Assembly (NCBI RefSeq): GCF_003054175.1
Contig: NZ_QBKN01000007.1
Span: 1-64,000, forward strand
Source of the DNA: Allosediminivita pacifica
GTDB taxonomy: Bacteria; Pseudomonadota; Alphaproteobacteria; Rhodobacterales; Rhodobacteraceae
DNA length: 64,000 nucleotides
Reading direction: 5' to 3'
The notes below the pieces were generated by a model that was not told the origin of the DNA, searched no databases, and saw only the letters and a list, made by a program, of their open reading frames with translations. Shown here one piece after another: positions 16,888 through 30,114 of the stretch (position 1 is its first letter; each line of letters opens with the position of its first letter). The translations under genes were made by a program, and so were the position numbers.

Positions 16888-17160
16888 TCAGTGGCCAAGC
16901 TGCCTGCGTGCGCTGGCCCGGAGCGTCGCAACCAGGTCGGGATGCGCGGCTTCCCATGCCTTGAAGCCACGGTAGCCCAGCCGGTTCTGCGCGATCCTCT
17001 CGGGCGTACCGGTCGGGGCCGCCGGCTCGTCGAGGAAGGCGATCTTGATGCTGTCGTAGAGCTGCGCGCAGGCCATCGCCTCGTCCAGGGGCAGCATGCG
17101 CTCGGCGGCGGAAGCCTCGCAAAAGTAGTAGAGGCTCATCATAGCTAGGATTTTCGTCAC
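16888..17160 (-). CDS. Hypothetical small protein of roseobacter type
   Basis: A 90-residue protein starting at GTG 17160, chosen because GGAGG stands eight bases before it. The N-terminus 'TKILAMMSLYYFCEASA' may be a short signal or membrane-associated segment. The rest is helical with 'ACAQLYDSIKIAFL' and 'NRLGYRGFKAWEAAHP'. It resembles conserved hypotheticals in Rhodobacteraceae, but I know of no function. It lies upstream of the LysR gene on the same strand with about 130 bp between. Confidence 0.55.
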   Translation of the reverse strand: MTKILAMMSLYYFCEASAAERMLPLDEAMACAQLYDSIKIAFLDEPAAPTGTPERIAQNRLGYRGFKAWEAAHPDLVATLRASARRQLGH

Positions 17161-17337
17161 GGGGAGGTCCTCCGGCGTTTGATGCCAAGGTCGGGCGACC
17201 TCCCCTTCCGCCCGGTGAAACGGTTCGTGCACGGGTCAATACCGTGGCCCGCAGGCACCCCAAGGATACAACGGATTCGCGGATTTCGGTGCCGGGAACG
17301 TCACCAGCCCCCGGAAATTGCCGGATCGGGGGGCAGT

Positions 17338-17796
17338 TCAGCCCAGGATGCCCGGCCAGTACTCACGCGCCTTGGCGATGTTGGCCTCCATGTCCTCGAG
17401 CCAGAGTTCGCGCGCCCGCAGGCTGGCGTTGAGGAAGAGCTGGTCGCGGTGCAGCGTCCAGGCCTCGGGCACGCTTGGCGCAAGCGATCCCTTCGACAGC
17501 GCGTAGGCGCAGTATCCGCCGAACTGCGGCGCATGGGCGGTCGGATCGGCGGCGAAGGTTTCGGCATTCGCGGGGTCGGCGAAGTGCCATTCGGCGCCGC
17601 GCCACTCGACCTTGTGCGCCTTCTGGCCCGGCACGGGGCCGTCCCCGGCAAAGTAGGCCACGGTGTCCGTACCACCTATGGCGGCACCACGGCGGGTGAA
17701 GATCTCGGGCTCGGCGGCCAGCAGGGGGCGCGAGGTCAGCAGGGCGGGCGCGGCAAGGCCGGCGAGCAGCAGCTTGCGACGGGTCGGGGCGGTCAT
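17338..17796 (-). CDS. YHS-domain protein with Tat signal
   Basis: A 152-residue protein. The N-terminus 'TAPTRRKLLLAGLAAPALL' has twin arginines and a hydrophobic core, a probable Tat signal. The mature part contains a YHS domain: 'GTDTVAYFAGDGPVPGQ', 'VEWRGAEWHFADPANAETF', 'FGGYCAYALSKG'. YHS domains often bind metals or occur with copper proteins. Start 17796 gives a proper signal peptide; the ATG at 17850 would add residues before it. No operon partner is evident. Confidence 0.82.
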   Translation of the reverse strand: MTAPTRRKLLLAGLAAPALLTSRPLLAAEPEIFTRRGAAIGGTDTVAYFAGDGPVPGQKAHKVEWRGAEWHFADPANAETFAADPTAHAPQFGGYCAYALSKGSLAPSVPEAWTLHRDQLFLNASLRARELWLEDMEANIAKAREYWPGILG

Positions 17797-17944
17797 GGCG
17801 GGGCTCCTCGTGGGACTGACGACACCACGAGAATGCGCGAGCCGCCGCAATCGGGGAAGATGCCCTTACGGCAACGTGAGCCATCGGGGGCCCGTTGTCC
17901 GGAATACCTTACCCGGACGTCATATATTTGTTACATTCCCCTTC

Positions 17945-18229
17945 ATGATCCGCCTCGCCGCCGCCTGCCTGATGCTGCTGCCCCTGCCCCTTCGGGCCCA
18001 AAGCCCGATTGCCGAGGTCGTCTGCGCCCCCACGCAGCAGATGACGCAGAAGCTGTCGCGGCAGTACGGCGGCAGCCGACGGGCCACCGGCTTGCGCGCC
18101 CCCGAGGAGCTGGTCGAGATCTGGGCCAACGAGGGCGGCGACTGGACCATGGTCATCACCTACGCCTCGGGCCGCTCCTGCATCGTCGCCATGGGCGAAC
18201 ACTGGACCGCAGAGGGCCCTCCCGCCTGA
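17945..18229 (+). CDS. Small secreted hypothetical protein
   Basis: A 94-residue protein with a clear signal peptide (residues 1–19, ending LRAQS). The mature part has two Cys residues (one after 'AEVV', one in 'GRSCIVAMG') that could form a disulfide, and an 'LEEIWANEGGDWTMVITYASG'-like beta segment. It resembles a conserved secreted family of roseobacters with unknown function. It starts at ATG 17945 and ends about 110 bp before suhB. Confidence 0.65.
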   Translation: MIRLAAACLMLLPLPLRAQSPIAEVVCAPTQQMTQKLSRQYGGSRRATGLRAPEELVEIWANEGGDWTMVITYASGRSCIVAMGEHWTAEGPPA

Positions 18230-18342
18230 GCCAGAGCCGCAGAATAGGCCGTATTGCGCGTGCATGGCTGTCTTCGGCCCCTTTTCTTTCAGCCTCACCC
18301 CGCGTATGACCGCGCCCTGATCCAGCCACCGGGGAGCCTTCC

Positions 18343-19134
18343 ATGCAGGGCAGCGCGAATCTCAACATCATGATCAAGGCCGCACGCAAGGCGGGCCGTT
18401 CGCTTGTGAAGGATTTCCGCGAGGTCGAGAACCTGCAGGTCTCCATGAAGGGCGCCGGCGACTTCGTCAGCCGCGCCGACATCGCCGCCGAGAAGATCCT
18501 CAAGGAGGAGCTGATGGGCGCGCGTCCGAACTATGGCTGGATGGCCGAGGAAAGCGCCGAGGAAGAGGGCACCGACCCCACCCGCCGCTGGATCGTCGAT
18601 CCGCTGGACGGCACCACCAACTTCCTGCACGGCCTGCCGCACTTCGCGATCTCCATCGCGCTCGAGCACAAGGGCCAGATCGTCGCCGGCGTCGTCTACG
18701 ACCCCGCCAAGGACGAGATGTTCTATGCCGAACGCGGCACCGGCGCCTGGCTGAACGACAGCAAGCGCCTGCGCGTCTCGGGGCGCCACAAGATGATCGA
18801 GGCGGTCTTTGCCACCGGCATCCCCTTCGCCGCCAAGCACACCCTGCCCGCCACCCTGCGCGATCTTGCCAAGATCATGCCCGAATGCGCCGGCGTGCGC
18901 CGCTTCGGTTCGGCCGCCCTGGACCTCGCCTATGTGGCGGCGGGCCGCTACGACGGCTACTGGGAACGCGAGCTGAACCTCTGGGACGTGGCCGCCGGCT
19001 ACCTCATCGCGAAAGAGGCCGGCGCCCTGATCGACGGCATGCGCGAGGACCAGGACCCGCTCGAATCCGGCAGCATCCTCTGCGCCAGCAACCAGCTCTT
19101 CGACCGGATGGCGAAGACCCTGCGCAGCGAATAG
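18343..19134 (+). CDS. suhB: Inositol monophosphatase family protein
   Basis: A 263-residue enzyme of the IMPase/SuhB family. Metal-binding motifs are visible: 'WMAEESAEEEG' (the E-E motif), 'WIVDPLDGTTNFLHG' (the DPLDGT motif) and 'LWDVAAGYLIAKEAGA' (the WDxAAG motif). It dephosphorylates inositol-1-phosphate and related sugar phosphates; SuhB proteins also act in rRNA transcription complexes in some bacteria. It is followed 50 bp later by a small ATPase gene on the same strand. Confidence 0.93.
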   Translation: MQGSANLNIMIKAARKAGRSLVKDFREVENLQVSMKGAGDFVSRADIAAEKILKEELMGARPNYGWMAEESAEEEGTDPTRRWIVDPLDGTTNFLHGLPHFAISIALEHKGQIVAGVVYDPAKDEMFYAERGTGAWLNDSKRLRVSGRHKMIEAVFATGIPFAAKHTLPATLRDLAKIMPECAGVRRFGSAALDLAYVAAGRYDGYWERELNLWDVAAGYLIAKEAGALIDGMREDQDPLESGSILCASNQLFDRMAKTLRSE

Positions 19135-19184
19135 CGCCCCCGGCCTTTGCGGGGGGTGCTCCCCCGTCAAGAAGGCCACTTCCG

Positions 19185-19715
19185 ATGAAGCATCCCCGCA
19201 TCCTGCTGACCGGCTGTTCCGGTGGCGGCAAATCCACGCTGCTGGACGAGCTCGCCCGGCGCGGGCACCGCACCGTGCCCGAACCCGGACGGCGCATCGT
19301 CGCAGCCGAGGGTGACCCCGACAGCCCCCGCCTACCGTGGAACGACCTCGCATGCTTTGCCCGCGCGGCCATCGCGCAGGCCATCGAGGATTACGAGGCG
19401 GTACGCGACCACCCGGGGCCGGTGTTCTTCGACCGGGGGCTCTTCGACGCGCAGGTGGCACTCGCTCAAGCTGTGGGAGAGGCGCCGGATGCGGAGTTCG
19501 CCGCGCGCCATCCCTATGACAGCTGGCTGGTCTTCCTGCCGCCCTGGCCCGAAATTTACGTGGGCGACGCGGAGCGCCGCCACGGGTTCGAGGCCGCACT
19601 CGCCGAATACGACCGCTTGCGCGCCGCCTGCCCCGGCCTTGGATACAAGGCGCAGGTCCTCCCCCGCGACACGGTGGCGACGCGCGCCGAGATGCTGCTG
19701 GCGCCGCTCGGCTAG
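19185..19715 (+). CDS. AAA family P-loop NTPase
   Basis: A 176-residue P-loop NTPase with Walker A 'GCSGGGKSTLLDEL' near the N-terminus and 'VFFDRGLFDAQVALA' as a kinase-like DRG motif. This is the ATPase_AAA_28-type arrangement seen in small NTPases and predicted kinases. Substrate unknown. The start at 19185 has a weak upstream GAAGG. It converges on the GFA gene with a four-base overlap. Confidence 0.75.
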   Translation: MKHPRILLTGCSGGGKSTLLDELARRGHRTVPEPGRRIVAAEGDPDSPRLPWNDLACFARAAIAQAIEDYEAVRDHPGPVFFDRGLFDAQVALAQAVGEAPDAEFAARHPYDSWLVFLPPWPEIYVGDAERRHGFEAALAEYDRLRAACPGLGYKAQVLPRDTVATRAEMLLAPLG

Positions 19716-20101
19716 CTCGCCGTTCCGGCATCCGAGGGGTGATTGACCCCGTCGACCCAGCCGACAGGCTCCAGCTCCTTGGGCTCTGCCCCCTCGATCG
19801 CGTAGAGGTTCACACCGTACTGGCTCGGATCCGACCGGCGACGGTGGAACATGTAGATCCCGCAGACCGAGCAGAAGTGATGCTGCGCGGTGTTGGTGCC
19901 GAACTGGTAGAGCGTCAGCTTCTCGCGGCCCTTCACGATCTCCAAGCCGTCGAGCGGCGCCGAGACGGCGGGTGCTCCGCGCCTGCGGCAGTAGGAACAG
20001 TCGCAGCGGCGGGCGGTGGCGAAACCGTCGGTCAGGGCCACGCGCAGTTCGACGGCGCCGCAGTGACAGGTGGCTTTCACGGGCTGGCTGGTATCTCTCA
20101 T
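19712..20101 (-). CDS. GFA-domain protein
   Basis: A 129-residue protein of the glutathione-dependent formaldehyde-activating (GFA) fold. The zinc-binding cysteines are in place: 'CHCGAVEL', 'CDCSYCRRRGA' and 'HHFCSVCGIYMFH'. Few members are biochemically defined, so formaldehyde activity should not be assumed. Its start overlaps the stop of the rhomboid gene by four bases, giving a two-gene operon. A second GFA paralog is at 43008–43439. Confidence 0.85.
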   Translation of the reverse strand: MRDTSQPVKATCHCGAVELRVALTDGFATARRCDCSYCRRRGAPAVSAPLDGLEIVKGREKLTLYQFGTNTAQHHFCSVCGIYMFHRRRSDPSQYGVNLYAIEGAEPKELEPVGWVDGVNHPSDAGTAS

Positions 20102-20841
20102 TTTCGGGGCACCTTTGGAATTCGGGTTCGGGACATGGGATAACGGGCCTCGGGATGCGGCGGATGGCCGTGCGTGAGGCTCCAGTAGGCCGGACCGCCG
20201 CGACGCAGCCAGACCGGCACCGTCATGGCGAGACCGGCGAGAAAGCCCCCGGCATGGGCCCAGTAGGCGACGCCGCCCTCGTCCGAGGGGGTGCCGAGCC
20301 CGCCGAAGATCTGCATGGCGAACCAGGCCGCCAGGATGATCCAGGCCGGGATCGGGATCACGCGGAATATGATGACGAGGATGATCAGGATGTCCACCCG
20401 CGCCCGCGGGTAGAGCAGGAGGTAGCCCCCCATCACCCCGGCGATGGCACCCGAGGCGCCCACCATTGGCGCGGGCGACAGCGGCGCCGAGACATATTGC
20501 GCCACCGCGGCCGCGAGCCCGGAGGCGAGATAGAACAGCAGGAAGCCGCCATGACCCATCTCGTCCTCGATATTGTCGCCGAAGATGAAGAGGAACAGCA
20601 TGTTGCCGCCGAGATGCGCGATCCCGCCGTGCAGGAACATGGAGGTCACGAAGCCGGTCCAGCCCCGCCCCTCGCTCACCAGCGCGGGGATCAGCGCCCA
20701 GTCGAAGAAGAATTCGTTGATGGCACGCGGCTGCTCGAAAAGCTGCCAGTAGCTCAGGAAGATGGCCACATTCGCCGCGATCAGCCCGTAGGTGACGAAC
20801 GGCGTGCGGCCTGACGGGTTGTGATCGCGGATCGGGAACAT
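20098..20841 (-). CDS. Rhomboid family intramembrane serine protease
   Basis: A 247-residue membrane protein with about six hydrophobic segments. The catalytic serine is in 'MVGASGAIAG' (GxSG motif) and the catalytic His in 'YWAHAGGFLAG'; 'SMFLHGGIAHLGGNMLFLFIFG' is the conserved second-helix signature. It cleaves transmembrane substrates within the inner membrane; the substrate here is unknown. First gene of an operon with GFA. Confidence 0.92.
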   Translation of the reverse strand: MFPIRDHNPSGRTPFVTYGLIAANVAIFLSYWQLFEQPRAINEFFFDWALIPALVSEGRGWTGFVTSMFLHGGIAHLGGNMLFLFIFGDNIEDEMGHGGFLLFYLASGLAAAVAQYVSAPLSPAPMVGASGAIAGVMGGYLLLYPRARVDILIILVIIFRVIPIPAWIILAAWFAMQIFGGLGTPSDEGGVAYWAHAGGFLAGLAMTVPVWLRRGGPAYWSLTHGHPPHPEARYPMSRTRIPKVPRK

Positions 20842-20975
20842 CCGTCGGACCTTGGCACGGATTGGCCTGTCGTCAAGCGCAGGCGCACCGTCACGTGCGG
20901 GGATGGTTGAAAGCCCCGCGCTTTCTTGTCATTGAGAACGCGTTTCCTTTCACATCCCGGGACCGACTTTCGCCC

Positions 20976-21641
20976 ATGGCCAAGCTCTATCACGTGCCGC
21001 TGTCACCCTTCTGCCGCAAGGTGCGGCTGAGCCTCGCCGAGAAGAAGATCGACTGCGAGCTGGTGGAGGAGCGCTACTGGGAGAAGGACGCCGACTTCCT
21101 GCGCCGCAACCCCGCCGGCAAGGTGCCGGTGCTGCGGGTCGACGGCATGGTCATGGCGGAAAGCGTCGCGATCTGCGAGTATCTCGAGGAATGCTACCCC
21201 GAGCCCTCTCTCATGCCCAAGACACCGGAGGCCCGTTACGAGGTGCGCCGGCTCATCGGCTGGTTCGACGACAAGTTCCATTCCGAGGTGACCTCCAAGC
21301 TGCTCTACGAGCGGGTGAACAAGAAGGTCATGAAGCTGGGCTTCCCCGACAGCACCAACGTCAAGGCCGGGGCCAAGGCGATCAAGTATCACCTCGACTA
21401 CATGGCCTGGCTGCTGGATCACCGCCGCTGGCTGGCGGGCGACGCCATGACGCTTGCCGATTTCGCCGCCGCGGCCCACCTGTCGTCGCTCGATTACATC
21501 TCGGACGTGGATTGGCACCGGCAGGAATCGGTCAAGGACTGGTACGCGAAGATCAAGTCGCGGCCCGCCTTCCGCTCGATCCTCGCCGACCAGATCCCCG
21601 GCTTCCCGCCGCCGGCGCATTACGCGGACCTCGATTTCTGA
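20976..21641 (+). CDS. Glutathione S-transferase family protein
   Basis: A 221-residue cytosolic-type GST. The thioredoxin-like N-terminal domain shows '[13 protein letters not shown]' (catalytic Ser/Cys region) and 'GKVPVL' with '[13 protein letters not shown]' (the glutathione-binding Glu-Ser). The C-terminal helical domain has '[23 protein letters not shown]' (N-capping box). It conjugates or reduces with glutathione; substrate unknown. An upstream ATG at 20862 is discounted because the protein then begins before the typical MAKLYHV start. Confidence 0.9.
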   Translation: MAKLYHVPLSPFCRKVRLSLAEKKIDCELVEERYWEKDADFLRRNPAGKVPVLRVDGMVMAESVAICEYLEECYPEPSLMPKTPEARYEVRRLIGWFDDKFHSEVTSKLLYERVNKKVMKLGFPDSTNVKAGAKAIKYHLDYMAWLLDHRRWLAGDAMTLADFAAAAHLSSLDYISDVDWHRQESVKDWYAKIKSRPAFRSILADQIPGFPPPAHYADLDF

Positions 21642-21690
21642 TCCAGCATTCGTGTGCCTGCATGAGGCTGCGGCTTTTCTGCGGAAACCC

Positions 21691-21758
21691 GGTGGGGGCT
21701 CTGCCCCCGGCCCTGCGGGCCTCCCCCGGAGTATTTCTGCCAAGAAGAAACGGGGGCG
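21691..21758 (+). repeat. Dispersed GC-rich intergenic repeat, copy 1
   Basis: Palindromic GGGGGCTCTGCCCCC followed by CTCCCCCGGAGTATTT and AAGAAGAAA, directly before queG. The same unit occurs at 24751–24828 and, inverted, at 57391–57460. Elements of this kind are common between genes in Rhodobacteraceae; they may act as transcript-end hairpins or be selfish repeats. Confidence 0.7.
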
Positions 21759-21762
21759 CGGC

Positions 21763-22818
21763 ATGGAGCGGCTGAAGGCGCGACTGGTGGCGCGGGCCGC
21801 GGAAGAGGGCTTTGACGACTGCCGCATCTGCCGTCCCGGCGATGTGCCGCAGGTCATGGCGCGGCTGCAGCAGTTCCTGCGCGAGGGGTATCACGGGCAG
21901 ATGGGCTGGCTGGCCGAGCGCAGCCACTGGCGGGGCGATCCCACCGCGCTCTGGCCCGAGGCGCGCAGCGTCATCATGCTGGCCGAGAACTACGGGCCGA
22001 CGCACGATCCGCTGGAGGTGCTGGATCACCCCGACCGGGCGGCGATTTCGGTCTATGCGCAGAACCGCGACTACCACGACGTGGTCAAGAAACGGTTGAA
22101 GCGGCTAGGGCGCTGGCTGATCGGCGAGGCGGAAAAGCAGGGCGAGGCGCCCGAGATCAAGGTCTTTGTCGACACGGCGCCGGTGCCGGAAAAGCCGCTG
22201 GCGCAGGCGGCCGGGCTGGGCTGGCAGGGCAAGCACACCAACCTGCTGAGCCGGCGGCTGGGGTCGTGGTTTTTCCTGGGCTCGATCTTCACCACGCTGG
22301 AGCTTCCCACGGATGCGCCCGAGGGCGAGCATTGCGGATCGTGCCGGGCCTGTCTCGACATCTGTCCGACCGAAGCCTTTCCCGCGCCCTTCCAGCTCGA
22401 TGCGACGCGCTGCATCTCGTACCTCACGATCGAGCATCGCGGGCCGGTGGACGAGGAGCTGCGCGCGAAGATGGGCAACCGGATCTACGGCTGCGACGAC
22501 TGCCTGGCGGTCTGCCCCTGGAACAAGTTCGCAAGCGAGGCGCGCGAGGTGAAATACCATGCCCGCGAGGATCTGCTGGCACCGCCGCTGGAGGAGCTGG
22601 CGGGACTGGACGACGCGGGCTTCCGGGCGCGGTTCTCGGGCAGTCCGATCAAGCGGATCGGACGCGACCGCTTCGTGCGCAACGTGCTCTATGCCATCGG
22701 CAACTCGGGCAAGGCACGATTGCGGCCGGTGGCGCAGGGGCTTTGCGAGGACGGGGACGAGACAGTGCGCGACGCGGCCCGCTGGGCGGCGATCCGGCTG
22801 CCTGAGGGAGATGTCTGA
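21763..22818 (+). CDS. queG: Epoxyqueuosine reductase QueG
   Basis: A 351-residue enzyme of the last step of queuosine tRNA modification, reducing epoxyqueuosine with a cobalamin cofactor and two [4Fe-4S] clusters. Visible motifs are '[31 protein letters not shown]', '[16 protein letters not shown]' and '[11 protein letters not shown]', giving the two ferredoxin-like Cys sets, and a HEAT-like tail '[19 protein letters not shown]'. It begins at ATG 21763, just after an intergenic repeat. Confidence 0.95.
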   Translation: MERLKARLVARAAEEGFDDCRICRPGDVPQVMARLQQFLREGYHGQMGWLAERSHWRGDPTALWPEARSVIMLAENYGPTHDPLEVLDHPDRAAISVYAQNRDYHDVVKKRLKRLGRWLIGEAEKQGEAPEIKVFVDTAPVPEKPLAQAAGLGWQGKHTNLLSRRLGSWFFLGSIFTTLELPTDAPEGEHCGSCRACLDICPTEAFPAPFQLDATRCISYLTIEHRGPVDEELRAKMGNRIYGCDDCLAVCPWNKFASEAREVKYHAREDLLAPPLEELAGLDDAGFRARFSGSPIKRIGRDRFVRNVLYAIGNSGKARLRPVAQGLCEDGDETVRDAARWAAIRLPEGDV

Positions 22819-23028
22819 GGGGGCCTGACAGGCGGGACCGCCTGAGAGCACGCCTGACACACGAAGGGCGCCGGCTGAGCCGACGCCCCGATTCGTGCCT
22901 TGGGTGCGAGAGAAAACCGCTCTCCCAGATCACAATGACCGCAACCGTGATCCGGCGCAAGCCTCCTGCCCCTTTTCCTTTGAAGATTCCTGCCCCATCT
23001 TAAGGGACAAGACCATTGGAGGGAGATC

Positions 23029-23478
23029 ATGGCCAGTTACGAACGCCGCCCGGAGGTCATCGACAGCCTCGACCCCGAGCAATACCGGGTCACCCAGCAG
23101 AGCGGGACCGAGCGTCCCGGCACGGGCAAGTACCTCTCGAACAAGGAGCCGGGGATCTACGTCGACGTGGTCTCGGGCGAGCCGCTGTTCGCGAGCTCTG
23201 ACAAGTACGAGTCCGGCTGCGGCTGGCCGAGCTTTACCAAGCCGATCGAAAAAACCTACGTGCAGGAGCTGCGGGACACCACCCACGGGATGGTCCGTAC
23301 CGAGGTGCGCAGCACCCACGGCGACAGCCACCTGGGCCACGTTTTTCCCGACGGGCCCATGGACCGCGGCGGCCTGCGCTATTGCATCAACTCCGCCAGC
23401 CTTCGCTTCGTCCACCGCGACGACATGGAAGCCGAGGGTTACGGCGCCTATCTGGACCAGGTCGAGGAGGTCACATGA
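23029..23478 (+). CDS. msrB: Peptide-methionine (R)-S-oxide reductase MsrB
   Basis: A 149-residue MsrB. The catalytic Cys sits in '[15 protein letters not shown]' and the conserved 'SGCGWPSF', '[15 protein letters not shown]' blocks are complete. The zinc-binding CxxC pairs of many MsrB proteins are absent (the first position reads 'VSGEPLF'), so this is the zinc-free form. GGAGGGAG precedes the ATG. It reduces the R epimer of methionine sulfoxide and is coupled by ATGA overlap to msrA. Confidence 0.95.
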   Translation: MASYERRPEVIDSLDPEQYRVTQQSGTERPGTGKYLSNKEPGIYVDVVSGEPLFASSDKYESGCGWPSFTKPIEKTYVQELRDTTHGMVRTEVRSTHGDSHLGHVFPDGPMDRGGLRYCINSASLRFVHRDDMEAEGYGAYLDQVEEVT

Positions 23479-23984
23479 ATCTCGAACGCGCAGTGCTCGC
23501 CGGGGGCTGTTTCTGGGGCATGGAAGAACTGATCCGCCGCATGGACGGGGTCGAGAAGACCCGCGTCGGCTATACCGGCGGCGACGTGAAGAATGCCACC
23601 TACCGCAACCACGGCACCCACGCCGAGGGGATCGAGATCATGTTCGATCCCGCCCGCATCAGCTATCGCGAAATCCTGGAGTTCTTCTTCCAGATCCACG
23701 ATCCCACCACGCTGAACCGCCAAGGCAATGACATCGGCATGAGCTACCGCTCGGCCATCTACTACGTGGACGAGGACCAGCGTCAGTGCGCCCTGGACAC
23801 CATCGCCGACGTGGAGGCCTCGGGGCTCTGGCCCGGCAAGGTCGTGACCGAGGTCGAGCCGGTGGGCGACTTCTGGGAAGCCGAGCCCGAGCACCAGGAC
23901 TACCTGCAGCGCTACCCCGGCGGCTACACCTGCCACTTCCCGCGCGCCGACTGGGTCCTGCCCCGTCGCGACGCCGCCGAATAG
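23475..23984 (+). CDS. msrA: Peptide-methionine (S)-S-oxide reductase MsrA
   Basis: A 169-residue MsrA with the catalytic motif '[11 protein letters not shown]' near the N-terminus, '[23 protein letters not shown]', and '[21 protein letters not shown]' near the end. It reduces the S epimer of methionine sulfoxide. Its ATG overlaps the msrB stop, so both stereospecific repair enzymes are made together, and a terminator follows. Confidence 0.95.
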   Translation: MNLERAVLAGGCFWGMEELIRRMDGVEKTRVGYTGGDVKNATYRNHGTHAEGIEIMFDPARISYREILEFFFQIHDPTTLNRQGNDIGMSYRSAIYYVDEDQRQCALDTIADVEASGLWPGKVVTEVEPVGDFWEAEPEHQDYLQRYPGGYTCHFPRADWVLPRRDAAE

Positions 23985-26930
<2,946 letters not shown>

Positions 26931-26976
26931 GGACGGCGGGAACTGCCCCGCCCCCCTTTCGAGTTGTGGGGATGAA

Positions 26977-26995
26977 GGCGGGCGGCAAGCCCGCC
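26977..26995 (+). promoter_or_regulatory. Hairpin just upstream of the DJ-1/PfpI gene
   Basis: GGCGGGC–GGCAA–GCCCGCC, a perfect 7-bp stem with a 5-nt loop, ends 15 bp before the GGAAGGAGA ribosome-binding site. There is no T-run, so it may shape the leader of the next gene or help end the FadH-like transcript. Confidence 0.4.
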
Positions 26996-27022
26996 CGCCA
27001 CAAGAACGGAAGGAGATACGCA

Positions 27023-27583
27023 ATGCCTGTCATTCAAGACTCCAAGATCCTCGTCATCGCCACCAACGGCTTTGAGCAATCCGAGCTGGAGGTGCCCCGC
27101 GACGCCCTGCGCGAGACCAAGGCGACCGTCCATGTCGCCAGTCTCGACGGCAAGTCCATCAAGGGCTGGGACGGCGACGACTGGGGTGACACCATCGAGG
27201 TCGACACCTCGCTCGACCAGGTGAAATCGCGCGACTACGACGCGCTTGTGATCCCGGGCGGCCAGATCAACCCCGACATCCTGCGCGTGAACCAGGACGT
27301 GCTGAACCTCGTCAAGGATTTCCACAACGAGGGCAAGGTGGTCGCCGCGATCTGCCACGGTCCCTGGCTGCTGGTCGAGACCGGCATCGCGAAGGGCCGC
27401 CAGATGACCTCGTTCAAGTCGATCAAGACCGACGTCGAGAACGCCGGCGCCCAGTGGGTCGACGAAGAGGTCGTGGCCGACAACGGCATCGTGACCAGCC
27501 GCAACCCCGGCGATCTGAAGGCCTTCGTGGCCAAGATCATCGAGGAAGTGCAGGAAGGCTTGCACGACCGGCAGGCTGCGTAA
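27023..27583 (+). CDS. DJ-1/PfpI family protein (type 1 glutamine amidotransferase-like)
   Basis: A 186-residue protein of the PfpI/YhbO group. The nucleophile elbow 'AAICHGPWLLVE' carries the catalytic Cys, and 'ALVIPGGQINPDILR' precedes it. YhbO-type members act as deglycases/glyoxalases or stress chaperones. It starts at ATG 27023 with a strong AAGGAG. A repeat begins a few bases past its stop and a terminator comes 120 bp later. Confidence 0.92.
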   Translation: MPVIQDSKILVIATNGFEQSELEVPRDALRETKATVHVASLDGKSIKGWDGDDWGDTIEVDTSLDQVKSRDYDALVIPGGQINPDILRVNQDVLNLVKDFHNEGKVVAAICHGPWLLVETGIAKGRQMTSFKSIKTDVENAGAQWVDEEVVADNGIVTSRNPGDLKAFVAKIIEEVQEGLHDRQAA

Positions 27584-27589
27584 GGCCCT

Positions 27590-27680
27590 GTCCCGAGGGT
27601 GTCCCGGGCCGGGACATCCTTCGGCGCACGGAAAATCAATGAGTTACAGAGACGGATTAACCATCTCTTAGGTTTGTCCC
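27590..27680 (+). repeat. MITE-like palindromic element, copy 1
   Basis: It opens with the 17-bp palindrome TGTCCCGGGCCGGGACA (27600–27616), then CATCCTTCGGCGC and an AT-richer core, and ends with TTTGTCCC, an imperfect inversion of GGGACA. The same arrangement, inverted, is at 35138–35236. This looks like a small non-autonomous transposable element of about 90–100 bp. Confidence 0.6.
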
Positions 27681-27700
27681 AGTGTGACCCGCTTTTGAAG

Positions 27701-27734
27701 ACGCTCGCCGGACCAGCTCTGGCGAGCGTTTTTC
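27701..27734 (+). terminator. Strong rho-independent terminator
   Basis: ACGCTCGCC and GGCGAGCGT form a perfect 9-bp stem around an 11-nt loop, followed by TTTTTC. It lies about 120 bp past the DJ-1/PfpI gene and probably ends its transcript. Confidence 0.88.
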
Positions 27735-28031
27735 GTGCCAAGCGCGGGCGCGGCTCGAGCGGAAGATACCACCAGCATCCGTTGGGCAAGCCGTGTGCTG
27801 CTCGTTCCGGGACGCTCCGCGGCAGTCCGCCTTTTCCGCCGGAAACTTAAGCCGATCAGGGCGGCCCAGACTGAAGCGGCCGCGAGGCGTGACGGGCACG
27901 CGCGCCAGCAGCGCGGAGGAAGCGAACCTTCGAGCCATGCCCTGAGAAGCCCGGAACAAGGGGCTTCAGCCCCGCCGGGCCAGCGCCAGACCGCGCGGAC
28001 GGTCCGGCGCTGGCTCGGCTTGCGTTGCGCT

Positions 28032-28081
28032 GTCGCCAAACGCGCCCTCCGGGGAGGTCGGGCGGGGCCCGCGGCTGGTCC
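28032..28081 (-). repeat. Partial copy of the parE-flanking repeat
   Basis: On the minus strand this reads GACCAGC..CGGGCC.CGCCCGACCTCCCCGGAGGGCGCGTTTGGCGA-like sequence, matching the first 50 bp of the element at 34810–34962. Beyond it the two sequences diverge. Confidence 0.6.
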
Positions 28082-28114
28082 GCTCCGGACGGGGCACAAC
28101 CCCTAGCTCGCCCC

Positions 28115-28428
28115 CTACCCCTTCTTCCTCGTCAGGCGGTCGGCCTTCTTGCGGACCAGGACCTCGCGCAGGTCGTGCATGGCGCGCAGCAACGCGTCGG
28201 TGACCTCTTCGAGATCCGAAGCCGACGAGGGCCCTGGACTGCGCCCACTGGGCAGTCAGGTTCAGGTGATCCACGGTGCGGTCGCCCTGCGGCCGGACCT
28301 CGCCGCGGGGGACGTTGACCGTGGCGATCTGTTGCACTCAATGCGGCCCTGCCGGATCTCGGTATCAAGACGGAAAACGACGGCGCCGTTCTCGCGCACG
28401 CGGAAATAGAGATCCGGCAGGGCCTCAG
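28115..28428 (-). pseudogene. Decayed small conserved protein gene
   Basis: Three frames together give a coherent small protein: 'LPDLYFRVRENGAVVFRLDTE' in one frame, then after a lost base 'QQIATVNVPRGEVRPQGDRTVDHLNLTAQWAQS', then after an extra base 'DLEEVTDALLRAMHDLREVLVRKKADRL' to a stop at 28115. From memory, intact roseobacter homologs have about 30 more residues between 'GDRT' and 'VDHLN', so an in-frame deletion is also likely. No start codon remains; the frame begins where the aminotransferase gene ends. The intact family is a short conserved protein of unknown function. Confidence 0.75.
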
Positions 28429-29667
<1,239 letters not shown>

Positions 29668-29721
29668 TTAGGGACGTGGCACCCAGCGCGCAAGCGGCCC
29701 CAGGGGCCCAAGGGAGGAAAG

Positions 29722-30114
29722 ATGGACGACACCACCGACTGGTACGGGCCCGAGGCCGCCACCTTCGGCGACAGGCTCGCCGCCGCCCGCGATGCCGCCG
29801 GCATGACCCAGGAAGATCTCGCACGGCGCCTCGGCGTCAAGCTCGAGACGCTGCGCCGCTGGGAAGAGGACCTTGCCGAGCCGCGCGCCAACCGGCTCAA
29901 CATGGTGGCCGGGCTGCTGAACGTGTCGATGATCTGGCTGATCACCGGCGAGGGCGAGGGCGTCGCCTCTCCGGACGAGGACCCGTTGCCCACCGACATC
30001 GACCGGGCGCTGGTGGAGCTGCGCGCGATGCAGACGCAGATGAAGCGCCAGGCCGAGAAGATGGGCAAGCTCGAGAAGCACCTGCGCGCCCTGCTCAAGG
30101 AGCACAGCGCATGA
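29722..30114 (+). CDS. Xre family helix-turn-helix regulator
   Basis: A 130-residue protein with an HTH_3/Cro domain at about 14–70 ('GDRLAAARDAAGMTQEDLARRLGVKLETLRRWE'), then a linker and a predicted C-terminal coiled coil of about 40 residues ('ALVELRAMQTQMKRQAEKMGKLEKHLRALLKE'), probably for oligomerisation. Its stop overlaps the sdhE start, so it may regulate or simply share that operon. Confidence 0.85.
   Translation: MDDTTDWYGPEAATFGDRLAAARDAAGMTQEDLARRLGVKLETLRRWEEDLAEPRANRLNMVAGLLNVSMIWLITGEGEGVASPDEDPLPTDIDRALVELRAMQTQMKRQAEKMGKLEKHLRALLKEHSA

Larger units (their letters stand above)
27584..28114. other. Repeat-rich gene-free gap
   Basis: No coding gene is supported. It holds a palindromic MITE-like element (27590–27680), a strong terminator (27701–27734), GC-rich sequence with several inverted repeats (about 27860–28020), and a partial copy of the parE-flanking repeat (28032–28081). 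It ends at the remains of a decayed gene. Confidence 0.6.
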
